DNA of 8,946 nucleotides, taken from assembly GCA_023255095.1 (NCBI GenBank), contig JALRJJ010000109.1, positions 1 through 8,946 on the forward strand, in the 5' to 3' direction. Made by a program: the position numbers and the translations under genes. Of this stretch, positions 1-6,359 are shown piece after piece. The notes beneath the pieces are model-generated. The model made no database searches. It worked only from the letters and a program-made list of their open reading frames with translations, and was not told where the DNA came from. Every line of letters starts with the position of its first letter. The stretch's first letter is position 1. The DNA is from a bacterium. GTDB lineage: Bacteria; Fidelibacterota; Marinisomatia; Marinisomatales; Marinisomataceae.

Positions 1-148
1 TTCCAATAACCAGAACTAGATAATCAATTAAGGCAACTAGTGCTAGTTTTCTCCAAGTATTTTCGTTGCTTGTTTTACGGAAAGCAGCAATCTTAAAGAA
101 AGTAAAAGCAACTATAAATACAATTCCGCCAAGTATAAATATTCCCAT
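1..148 (-). CDS. Partial membrane protein of unknown function (N-terminal 49 codons)
   Basis: An open frame without a stop runs from an ATG at 148-146 to the left edge of the window, so only the N-terminus is visible. The translation starts MGIFILGGIVFIVAFTFF, a clear hydrophobic segment (about residues 2-18). A short charged stretch follows (KIAAFRKTSNENTWRK), then a second hydrophobic stretch (LALVALIDYLVLVIG) that continues past the edge. This looks like a small multi-pass inner-membrane protein. The frame is closed upstream by a TAG at 178-176, and no other ATG lies between that stop and the chosen start. No convincing ribosome binding site is seen next to the ATG. It begins 30 bases after the SemiSWEET stop on the same strand, so it may belong to the same transcript. 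I do not recognise the family, and a transport role would be a guess from position only. Confidence 0.55.
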   Translation of the reverse strand, partial: MGIFILGGIVFIVAFTFFKIAAFRKTSNENTWRKLALVALIDYLVLVIG

Positions 149-178
149 ATAATTTAAGCCGTTGAATTTATGGTCCTA

Positions 179-433
179 TTATCCATATCTTATTTTAAAA
201 GATAGTATAGAAGCAGCCAGGCTAAAACTTATAATATTTGAAGCTATTAGAGGATATGAGTTAATTAATATTCCATAAGTTAACCACAAAGCAATACCAC
301 AGGTTGTTGTTAAAAAAGTTAACAGAGATATATCCTTGGTAGATCGAGTTTTATAAATTTTGATTGCTTGAGGCAAAAAAGAGAAAGTAGTTAAACTTGC
401 CGCAGCAAACCCAATAAGTTCAATGTAATTCAT
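179..433 (-). CDS. SemiSWEET family small sugar transporter (MtN3/PQ-loop)
   Basis: This 84-residue protein has three predicted membrane segments (about residues 4-24, 36-56 and 60-80), the normal size and layout of bacterial SemiSWEETs. These dimerise in the inner membrane and carry mono- or disaccharides by facilitated diffusion. The family signature is visible: the PQ motif in the first segment (FLPQ, P21-Q22) followed by a basic KIYKTRSTKDIS loop, then W50-L-T-Y-G in the second segment and P61 with N66 in the third. In characterised members a Trp and an Asn in these positions line the sugar site. The start codon overlaps the stop of the upstream AraC-type regulator as ATGA (433-430), so the two are probably translated together; no strong Shine-Dalgarno is seen. 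Beside an alpha-glucan locus, glucose or a small maltodextrin is a reasonable substrate, but this is inferred from context. The family call is firm and the substrate is not. Confidence 0.88.
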   Translation of the reverse strand: MNYIELIGFAAASLTTFSFLPQAIKIYKTRSTKDISLLTFLTTTCGIALWLTYGILINSYPLIASNIISFSLAASILSFKIRYG

Positions 434-1314
434 GGCTTGTTTATATTTCTGACAAGTTTCGCATATTTGCCAGGAGTGTTATTTTTATATTTTGAGAATA
501 TTCTAGTAAAAGTACTTTGTGAGTCAAAACCGCAATCAGAGCTGATCACCGCAAGGGTTTTATTAGTACTCATCATTTGCCTGCATGCTTCCTCAATTCT
601 ATATTTATTTAGATGTTCCAGAAACCCAATATTCATGGTTTGTTTAAACCATCTACTGAATGCGCTCGGTGTCATAAATGTTGCATTTGCTACATCTTTT
701 AGAGAAATAGGTTTATCAAAGTTTTCTTGGACAAACTGAATTACAGTATTAAGACGGTCATGAGCTTTTTCATCTGATTTATTATTTGAGGGTATATTTT
801 TGTAATTGACGGATGACAATTGGATAAATCTATTTTTCCAATAGGGTTCAGAGATCTCCTTGAATAACTCTAGGAGAGTTAATAATTTTTTTATAGGCGA
901 CATATGTAAATTTTGGATGAAATGAGATATTGCATCAGAAAAGAAACCCTCTATTAAAATACCTCTGTTTGCTAAGGCAATAATTTCTATCACATCTTGG
1001 AGTTCCTCAAAATGATAATTAGATGAAAGTAATTCAGGTTTAATTTGGATCAGCAATAGTTTTGCATGATCAATGCTTCCTTCTACATGTAGATCATGAG
1101 GAAGATCATTCCCAAAAATAAAAAAATCTCCGGGTTTAAAATCTCCCAGATTATCACCAACCTGCCTAATGCCAGAGCCTTCAAGTATGTAAATTATTTC
1201 TAATTCTGGATGGTAATGCCAATACGCTGGTTTTTTGGGAAGATGTTGATACTCAACATAAATAGATGCATTCGCAAGGTTTTTGGCAGGAATAACTTCT
1301 AGAAATGGCAACAT
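430..1314 (-). CDS. AraC-family transcriptional regulator with N-terminal cupin sensor domain
   Basis: Starting at the ATG at 1314-1312, the protein has 294 residues, normal for AraC/XylS regulators. The N-terminal half is a cupin-like ligand-binding domain: WHYHPELEIIYILEGSG (His33 and His35 in an H-x-H-P-E pattern) followed by the GDFKPGDFFIFGNDLPH strand-turn. The last 110 residues form the double helix-turn-helix DNA-binding domain: ISLKDVANATFMTPSAFSRWFK is helix-turn-helix 1, and TLAVISSDCGFDSQSTFTRIFSKYKNNTPGKY is the second plus the family tail. The frame is open further upstream to a TTG at 1374, but that would add a 20-residue Leu/Ile/Lys tail. It would also run into the first copy of the tandem repeat, so the ATG is preferred although no strong ribosome site precedes it. 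The gene diverges from the receptor operon and is likely its sugar-responsive activator (inference). Its stop overlaps the SemiSWEET start. Confidence 0.9.
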   Translation of the reverse strand: MLPFLEVIPAKNLANASIYVEYQHLPKKPAYWHYHPELEIIYILEGSGIRQVGDNLGDFKPGDFFIFGNDLPHDLHVEGSIDHAKLLLIQIKPELLSSNYHFEELQDVIEIIALANRGILIEGFFSDAISHFIQNLHMSPIKKLLTLLELFKEISEPYWKNRFIQLSSVNYKNIPSNNKSDEKAHDRLNTVIQFVQENFDKPISLKDVANATFMTPSAFSRWFKQTMNIGFLEHLNKYRIEEACRQMMSTNKTLAVISSDCGFDSQSTFTRIFSKYKNNTPGKYAKLVRNINKP

Positions 1315-1373
1315 ATTAATTAATAATATACTTTTTAAAATGATTTTTATTAATTTAATGCTAAAAATTAACA

Positions 1374-1393
1374 AAAAATTGGTAAAAATTGGT
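1374..1393 (+). repeat. Tandem direct repeat of AAAAATTGGT, candidate AraC-type operator
   Basis: Two perfect adjacent copies of AAAAATTGGT lie at 1374-1383 and 1384-1393, followed by a run of A. The 10-base period is about one helical turn, so both copies present the same face of the DNA, as expected for two helix-turn-helix units of one regulator. If transcription starts near 1434, the repeat covers about -60 to -41, a usual place for an activator touching RNA polymerase. Binding is an inference, and the A-tracts could also simply bend the DNA. Confidence 0.5.
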
Positions 1394-1421
1394 AAAAAAA
1401 ATACTTAATTAAACGTTAACA

Positions 1422-1427
1422 TTTAAT
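1422..1427 (+). promoter_or_regulatory. Candidate -10 box (TTTAAT) of the receptor operon promoter
   Basis: TTTAAT differs from TATAAT at one position and would place the transcription start near 1434, giving a leader of about 20 bases. No good -35 box lies 16-18 bases upstream (the region is AAATAC), which is typical of promoters that need an activator such as an AraC-type protein. In DNA this AT-rich such a match is weak evidence by itself. Confidence 0.35.
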
Positions 1428-1441
1428 AGTTTCATTTATAT

Positions 1442-1449
1442 GAGGGGAG
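1442..1449 (+). promoter_or_regulatory. Strong ribosome binding site of the TonB-dependent receptor
   Basis: GAGGGGAG precedes the ATG at 1454 by four bases, with the GAGG core about eight bases away. It is the strongest Shine-Dalgarno of the window, fixes the receptor start, and fits the high expression usual for outer-membrane receptors. Confidence 0.75.
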
Positions 1450-1453
1450 AGAC

Positions 1454-4219
1454 ATGAATGATTTTCTTAAAAAATTTCTTTTAATTCCTTTGGCTGTCAT
1501 TGCGACAGTTGGTTTATATGCTCAAGATAGTGTTGAGGATGAATCCGATAATGAGGTTGAGGAGATAGTTGTTACTGGTTTTAGAGCAAGTATCGAGTCA
1601 TCTATAGCTTCAAAAAAGGGATCCACATCCATTACAGAGGTAGTTACTGCTGAGGATATCGGCAAACTCCCAGATGTATCGATTGCAGAATCTATAGCAC
1701 GTCTTCCTGGTTTAACAGCACAAAGACTTAATGGTAGAGGACAGGTAATCTCAGTGAGAGGACTCTCTCCTGACTTTACTACTGCATTACTCAATGGAAG
1801 AGAGCAGGTTACAGCGGGAAACAACAGGGGTGTTGAATTTGATCAATATCCTTCTGAGTTAATACAACGAGTGGTCATATACAAAACTCCTGATGCCGCT
1901 TTAATAGGGGGCGGTCTTGCTGGAACAGCTGACATGCAAACTGTAAGACCGCTAAGTCTTAAAGAAAGAAAAATTACAATTAACGGTCACTATATCCAAA
2001 ATGATATTGGTGCACTAAATGCAGGAAGTGAAGATACTGGTGATAGATTATCCTTTTCATACATTGATCAACTCTCTGATACCGTAGGTGTTGCATTTGG
2101 TATTGCAACCATGCAAAACCCTACTCAGGCAAATAGATTTAATGCATGGGGGTATCCAAATATCAATAGCGAAGGACTTCCTTTTGGTGGAACTGATACC
2201 TTATTAATAGGTGGCTTAAAGCCCTACGTAATGTCCAATAATCTTGAGAGGACTGGTAGTGTTTTCATTTTAGAGATGAAACCAGACGATAACACATCTC
2301 ATGTTTTTGATGTTTACTCTTCAGATTTTGAAGAGGATCAGCTAATTCGAGGGATTGAGTTTCCTTTAGCATGGGGTTGGTGGCCTTGGCCGGTATATTG
2401 TTGCGGTACAGAGCTACAACCAGGTTATACAGTTGAAAATAATCTAGTTACAAAAGGCACCTTTAATAAAGTCAAAGGTGTTATTAGAAATGATTTAAAT
2501 ACCAGAGACTCTGATGTCTTTGCGATGGGATGGAACTCACAGTGGGAAGTAGGCAATGGTTGGAAAGCTGAGTTTGACTATTCACAAACAAAAGTTGATA
2601 GAACTGATTTAATTTTAGAAATAAACTTTGGTACTTCTAATGGCGGTGCAAATGGACCATTTGACACAATGAGCTTTGTTACAGGATCCACTGGAACAAA
2701 GTTCACAAGTTATCAATTGGATTATGCTAATCCAAATAATGTTTTCTTAACATCTGCACAAGGATGGGGTAACACAGGACAAGCGGGCTCTCTTAGAGAG
2801 TTTGGTCAAGTAGGTTACTACAATAGCCCAACTACAGAAGATGAATTAGATGCCATTAGACAATCTTTCAGCAAAGATATTACTTTCGGTATTTTTAATA
2901 GAGTCGAGTTTGGAATTAACGCAACGTCCAGAGATAAGACATTTATCGTTGATGAGTACTTTCTTGCTCCCAAAGGAGGCGCTAAAGAGACTGCAATCCC
3001 AGCAAATTTAATAGTTGGTTCAACAAAACTAGATTTCCTTGGAATTACAGGAGGTATGTTAAGTGTTGACCCAATGGCAATGTTAAATTCTGGACTCATC
3101 ATTAAGGAACCAAATACAGATGATGACGTAGCAATTAAAAATTGGTCCATACAAGAGGATGTCGTCACTATCTATGCAATGCTTGATATTGATACGGAAC
3201 TAAACGGTGTTCCAGTTACAGGTAACCTTGGAGTTCAGTACATTGATACTGAGCAAAGTTCTAATGGTATTGCTATCACTGATGATGAGCAGCTCTCAAC
3301 AACTACCTCAGGCAGCGCATCCTACAATGATATTTTTCCAAGTCTTAATTTAATTTTTGATATGGATAATCAGAATTACCTAAGATTTGCTGTTGCTAAA
3401 ACTCAAGCCAGACCAAGGATGGATCAGATGAACGCTACCATTAGTTTTGGCTACAACGATGCAGCTGCTGGAATCTCAGACCCTGAAAGAGGTCCATGGA
3501 GCGGCGGGGGCGGAAACGTCAACCTTGAACCTTGGACTGCTACTCAAATTGATTTGAGTTACGAAAAATACTTCGGTAATTCAGGATATATTGCCTTAGC
3601 TTACTTTGTAAAAGATTTAGATAACTATATCTATACCCAAAGGGATCTTTACGACTTTTCATCATTTCCAGTAAGAAACAATATTGAACCAGCCACAAGA
3701 CAAGGTTATGTGTATACACCGCAAAATGGAGAAGGTGGAGAAATCTCAGGATTTGAATTCACTGCTTCACTTCCTCTAGATATGGTCTCAGATGTGCTTG
3801 ATGGCTTTGGGTTGGTATTTACCGCTTCTCAGAATGACAGCGAAATTGAACCCAATGGGCCAGGTACCAAATCTGAGCTTCCAGGCTTATCTGAGGATAT
3901 TTACAATTTAACTCTTTATTATGAAAAGAATGGTGTCCAAGCAAGAATATCAGATCGATACAGATCAGAATTTCTAGGCGAGGTTGCTGGTTTTGGAAAT
4001 GGCAGAGACTTCACCATGGTTCAGGAAGAAAATATTGTTGACGCACAAATTGGCTATAACTTTGAGGATGGTCAGCTTGGAGGGTTAAGTGTATTTTTAC
4101 AAATTCAAAACTTAACAGATCAAGAGTTTGTTACTTACTATAACGGCGATCCTCGACAAGTAAGGGATTGGCAAAATTATGGTAAGACTTTCTTGCTCGG
4201 ATTTAATTACAAGCTTTAA
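1454..4219 (+). CDS. TonB-dependent outer-membrane receptor, probable maltodextrin/alpha-glucan importer
   Basis: This 921-residue protein is an outer-membrane, TonB-driven receptor. Residues 1-23 form a signal peptide (MNDFLKKFLLIPLAVIATVG then LYA, cleavage before QDS). An acidic linker leads to the TonB box EEIVVTGFR (36-44). The plug domain spans about 50-165, with the typical LPDVSIAESIARLPGL, VISVRGLSPDF and GGGLAGTADMQT blocks. The rest is the beta-barrel, with the usual RPRMDQM block near residue 650 and closing strands ending FLLGFNYKL. The order and length match the Xanthomonas/Caulobacter-type carbohydrate receptor group rather than Bacteroidetes SusC, and there is no SusD gene beside it. 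Residues 306-317 form an unusual Trp-rich, Cys-Cys segment that may be an extracellular loop. It is first gene of the plus-strand series that continues into GH97 and GH13 genes. The alpha-glucan substrate is inferred from those neighbours and not from the receptor itself. Confidence 0.93.
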   Translation: MNDFLKKFLLIPLAVIATVGLYAQDSVEDESDNEVEEIVVTGFRASIESSIASKKGSTSITEVVTAEDIGKLPDVSIAESIARLPGLTAQRLNGRGQVISVRGLSPDFTTALLNGREQVTAGNNRGVEFDQYPSELIQRVVIYKTPDAALIGGGLAGTADMQTVRPLSLKERKITINGHYIQNDIGALNAGSEDTGDRLSFSYIDQLSDTVGVAFGIATMQNPTQANRFNAWGYPNINSEGLPFGGTDTLLIGGLKPYVMSNNLERTGSVFILEMKPDDNTSHVFDVYSSDFEEDQLIRGIEFPLAWGWWPWPVYCCGTELQPGYTVENNLVTKGTFNKVKGVIRNDLNTRDSDVFAMGWNSQWEVGNGWKAEFDYSQTKVDRTDLILEINFGTSNGGANGPFDTMSFVTGSTGTKFTSYQLDYANPNNVFLTSAQGWGNTGQAGSLREFGQVGYYNSPTTEDELDAIRQSFSKDITFGIFNRVEFGINATSRDKTFIVDEYFLAPKGGAKETAIPANLIVGSTKLDFLGITGGMLSVDPMAMLNSGLIIKEPNTDDDVAIKNWSIQEDVVTIYAMLDIDTELNGVPVTGNLGVQYIDTEQSSNGIAITDDEQLSTTTSGSASYNDIFPSLNLIFDMDNQNYLRFAVAKTQARPRMDQMNATISFGYNDAAAGISDPERGPWSGGGGNVNLEPWTATQIDLSYEKYFGNSGYIALAYFVKDLDNYIYTQRDLYDFSSFPVRNNIEPATRQGYVYTPQNGEGGEISGFEFTASLPLDMVSDVLDGFGLVFTASQNDSEIEPNGPGTKSELPGLSEDIYNLTLYYEKNGVQARISDRYRSEFLGEVAGFGNGRDFTMVQEENIVDAQIGYNFEDGQLGGLSVFLQIQNLTDQEFVTYYNGDPRQVRDWQNYGKTFLLGFNYKL

Positions 4220-4251
4220 TTTGAAATTTCTCTCCCAAGATTAATTTCAAA
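4220..4251 (+). other. Inverted repeat (AT-rich hairpin) directly after the receptor stop
   Basis: TTTGAAATT (4220-4228) and AATTTCAAA (4243-4251) are perfect 9-base complements around a 14-base loop that contains CTCTCCC. The stem is weak (mostly A-T) and no T-run follows, so it is not a standard terminator. It begins at the base right after the receptor stop codon and sits next to a second, much stronger hairpin. Confidence 0.45.
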
Positions 4252-4255
4252 ACAA

Positions 4256-4279
4256 TGTCGGTCGCTCGTGCGACCGACA
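4256..4279 (+). other. Strong GC-rich hairpin in the receptor-GH97 spacer
   Basis: TGTCGGTCGC (4256-4265) and GCGACCGACA (4270-4279) form a perfect 10-bp stem with a four-base TCGT loop. It is the most GC-rich spot of this AT-rich window. The sequence after it is ACCTTTAAGG, not a T-run, so full rho-independent termination is unlikely. A partial terminator or an mRNA-stabilising structure that leaves more receptor mRNA than downstream mRNA is more plausible (inference). It ends six bases before the GH97 ribosome site. Confidence 0.7.
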
Positions 4280-4284
4280 ACCTT

Positions 4285-4290
4285 TAAGGA
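4285..4290 (+). promoter_or_regulatory. Ribosome binding site of the GH97 gene
   Basis: TAAGGA lies six bases before the ATG at 4297 and supports this start. It is close to the 3' foot of the strong hairpin, so folding and ribosome entry could influence each other. Confidence 0.6.
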
Positions 4291-4296
4291 ATATTA

Positions 4297-6345
4297 ATGA
4301 AATCCTTTTTACAAACTTTGTTTTTTGTTTCTTTAGTAGTATCTTGTTCTTCAGAAACCAAAGATTACTTCGAAGTTTTATCTCCAGATAAATCTATTGT
4401 TTTTTCTCTATCAAATTCATCTTTAGATGGCCTTAGTTACCAAGTTTCTTTCTTAGGCGAAGAAATTTTTAGTCCTTCTAGATTAGGTTTTGAGTTTGCA
4501 AATCTCCCAAGCTTTGAACATCAATTAAAAGTCATATCGGTTGAACAAAATTCCAATGATTCTATCTGGGAACAGCCTTGGGGTGAAAATAGATTGATTT
4601 CAGATAAACATAATGAAATTGCTATTTTGCTTAGAGATGAATTTGCTAGAGAGGCATTGCTTAGAGTTAGAGCATTTAATGATGGGATTGGGTTTAGATT
4701 TGAATTTGGTAAAGGATTTGATGCTGAAACAATCATACAAGATGAACTAACAACTTTTAATTTTTCAGATCCAAAGGAAAAGAGTGTTTGGTGGTTAAAG
4801 GCTTATCAAAAGGATAGGTATGAATATCGATACGATCAAAGCTCTATAGACAATATAACTGTATCTCATACACCGATGACTCTGATAACTAATAAGGGGA
4901 CGCATGTCAGCCTGCACGAAGCAGCGCTTATTGATTATTCAAGCTACGTTATTCGAAATGGTGGTTCAAATAATTTAAAACTCGAGCTAGTACCAGCTTT
5001 TGATGGAACAAAATCAACACATTTTGGTCAATTCAAAACACCATGGAGAACCATTCAAATCTCAAAAAATGCTGCTGGGTTAGTGGATTCCAGCATGATC
5101 TTAAATCTTAATGAGCCAAACAAATTAGATTCCATTGATTGGATCACGACTGGAAAATATATGGGGATTTGGTGGGGCATGCATATTGGCGAAAACACTT
5201 GGTCCACTGGGCCACAACTTGGTGCAACCACTTCTGAGGCATTGCGCTACATAGATTTTATTGCTGAACATGGTTTGGATGGTCTTTTAATAGAGGGATG
5301 GAATATTGGATGGGATGGAAATTGGATGCAAAATGGCCCACTTTTTAAATTTGACGAACCTCAGCCATATTTTGATATGGATGCAGTTGCAGATTATGCA
5401 AAAGAAAAAGGTGTTGCACTCATTATGCATAACGAGACATCAGGAGATGTTCCAAATTACGAATCTCAAATGGGAAGAGCTTACGATTATCTAAAAGAAT
5501 ACGGGGTTCATCATCTAAAAACTGGTTACGTAGGCTTTGCTAATGGTTACCCATTTTTTAACAAAGAAAGAGCTAGACCCAATGAGGAGGGCGATCTTAT
5601 TTATGAGTGGAATCATGGTCAAAGAATGGTGAATCACTATTTGAAATCTGTGATTGAGGCAGCTAAACGAGAGATAGCTATTAATGCCCATGAACCCATT
5701 AAACCAACTGGATTAAGAAGAACATATCCCAATATGATGACTAGAGAGGGAGTTAGGGGTCAAGAGTATAATGCTTGGTCGGATGGGAATGATCCTCAAC
5801 ATACCACAATACTCCCTTTTACAAGAATGCTTGGAGGACCAATGGATTTTACACCTGGTGTTTTTGATGTGTGGTTTAAGGGAGAGGAAGATTCTTCAAG
5901 AATAAGAACCACTGTTGCCAAGCAACTCGCATTGATGGTCGTTTTATATAGTCCCCTTCAAATGGCTGCTGATTTACCAAGAAACTATGCTAAAAGACTA
6001 GATGTTTTTCAATTTATTAAAGATCTAGGAAGCGATTGGGAAAAATCAATTACCCTTGATGGTGAAATTGCTGAATACGTTGTGATTGCACGTGAAGAAA
6101 AACATTCTGGTAATTGGTTTATTGGAGGCATCACTGATGAAAATCAGAGGTCTTATGAGTTAGATTTTTCATTTCTTCCTGCTGGAAACTTTAAGGCTAC
6201 TATCTACTCAGACGGAGAGGGTGCTGATTGGAAAAATAATCCTTTTCCAGTGAGCATTTCCAATCAACTAGTTAACAGTAAATCAAAAATATCTCTAGAT
6301 ATGGCTTCAGGCGGAGGTTTTGCAATAAGCCTGATTAAGGAATAA
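4297..6345 (+). CDS. susB: GH97 alpha-glucosidase, SusB-type (inverting group), lipoprotein
   Basis: This 682-residue glycoside hydrolase would release glucose from non-reducing ends of alpha-glucans. The N-terminus (MKSFLQTLFFVSLVVSC) is a lipoprotein signal with Cys17 as the lipidated residue. Ser18 follows, so an outer-membrane anchor is likely. The order is N-terminal beta-sandwich (about 20-270, with GIGFRFEF), catalytic TIM barrel (about 285-585, starting near YMGIWWGMHIGE) and C-terminal beta domain. Recalled SusB residues align with a constant offset: E136 (SusB E194), E333 (E391), E380 in HNETSG (E439), E466 in NAHE (E508), E484 (E526) and E490 in RGQEYN (E532, the acid). The last two and E466 keep their exact spacing. 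The retaining GH97 members have an Asp nucleophile in KVDF; here the segment is KTGYVG with Gly410, which points to the inverting, SusB-like mechanism. About 17 extra residues lie between E380 and E466. The alignment is from memory; the family call is firm. Confidence 0.92.
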   Translation: MKSFLQTLFFVSLVVSCSSETKDYFEVLSPDKSIVFSLSNSSLDGLSYQVSFLGEEIFSPSRLGFEFANLPSFEHQLKVISVEQNSNDSIWEQPWGENRLISDKHNEIAILLRDEFAREALLRVRAFNDGIGFRFEFGKGFDAETIIQDELTTFNFSDPKEKSVWWLKAYQKDRYEYRYDQSSIDNITVSHTPMTLITNKGTHVSLHEAALIDYSSYVIRNGGSNNLKLELVPAFDGTKSTHFGQFKTPWRTIQISKNAAGLVDSSMILNLNEPNKLDSIDWITTGKYMGIWWGMHIGENTWSTGPQLGATTSEALRYIDFIAEHGLDGLLIEGWNIGWDGNWMQNGPLFKFDEPQPYFDMDAVADYAKEKGVALIMHNETSGDVPNYESQMGRAYDYLKEYGVHHLKTGYVGFANGYPFFNKERARPNEEGDLIYEWNHGQRMVNHYLKSVIEAAKREIAINAHEPIKPTGLRRTYPNMMTREGVRGQEYNAWSDGNDPQHTTILPFTRMLGGPMDFTPGVFDVWFKGEEDSSRIRTTVAKQLALMVVLYSPLQMAADLPRNYAKRLDVFQFIKDLGSDWEKSITLDGEIAEYVVIAREEKHSGNWFIGGITDENQRSYELDFSFLPAGNFKATIYSDGEGADWKNNPFPVSISNQLVNSKSKISLDMASGGGFAISLIKE

Positions 6346-6359
6346 GCTCTGATTAATTT

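Larger units (their letters stand above)
1315..1453. promoter_or_regulatory. Divergent control region between the regulator and the receptor operon
   Basis: These 139 bases separate the minus-strand regulator from the plus-strand receptor and must hold both promoters. The region is extremely AT-rich. It contains a tandem 10-bp repeat (1374-1393), an AACGTT/GTTAAC palindromic patch (1412-1420), a candidate -10 box for the rightward promoter, and a strong ribosome site just before the receptor. For the leftward promoter I see many AT-rich near-matches, such as TATATT near the regulator start, but none stands out enough to mark. Confidence 0.65.

Noticed and set aside
437..739. A 100-codon plus-strand open frame with hydrophobic residues
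   Set aside because: It lies wholly antisense to the DNA-binding domain of the regulator, whose protein motifs are unmistakable, and it has no ribosome site or recognisable domain.
1315..1374. A longer version of the AraC-family regulator starting at a TTG at 1374
   Set aside because: The extra 20 residues are a Leu/Ile/Lys string typical of translated AT-rich spacer, the TTG has no ribosome site, and the extension would run into the tandem repeat. The ATG at 1314 leads directly into the cupin domain.
1522..1824. Minus-strand open frame of 100 codons
   Set aside because: It is antisense to the receptor's TonB box and plug domain; its Ser/Leu-rich composition is that of a reverse-strand shadow.
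2818..3168. Minus-strand open frame of 116 codons
   Set aside because: It is antisense to the receptor barrel, low in complexity (Ser/Ile/Leu), and has no ribosome site or recognisable family.
1454..4219. Bacteroidetes SusC with a hidden SusD next to it
   Set aside because: The receptor has the proteobacterial TonB-box and plug signature, and the following gene is GH97; no SusD-like frame is present.
4256..4279. A standard rho-independent terminator after the receptor gene
   Set aside because: The stem is strong but the following bases are ACCTTTAAGG rather than a T-run, and a well-placed ribosome site follows at once. Partial termination or mRNA stabilisation fits better.
5306..5494. Short plus-strand frame inside the GH97 gene
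   Set aside because: It overlaps the GH97 catalytic barrel around the conserved HNETSG site in another frame; no independent coding signal is seen.
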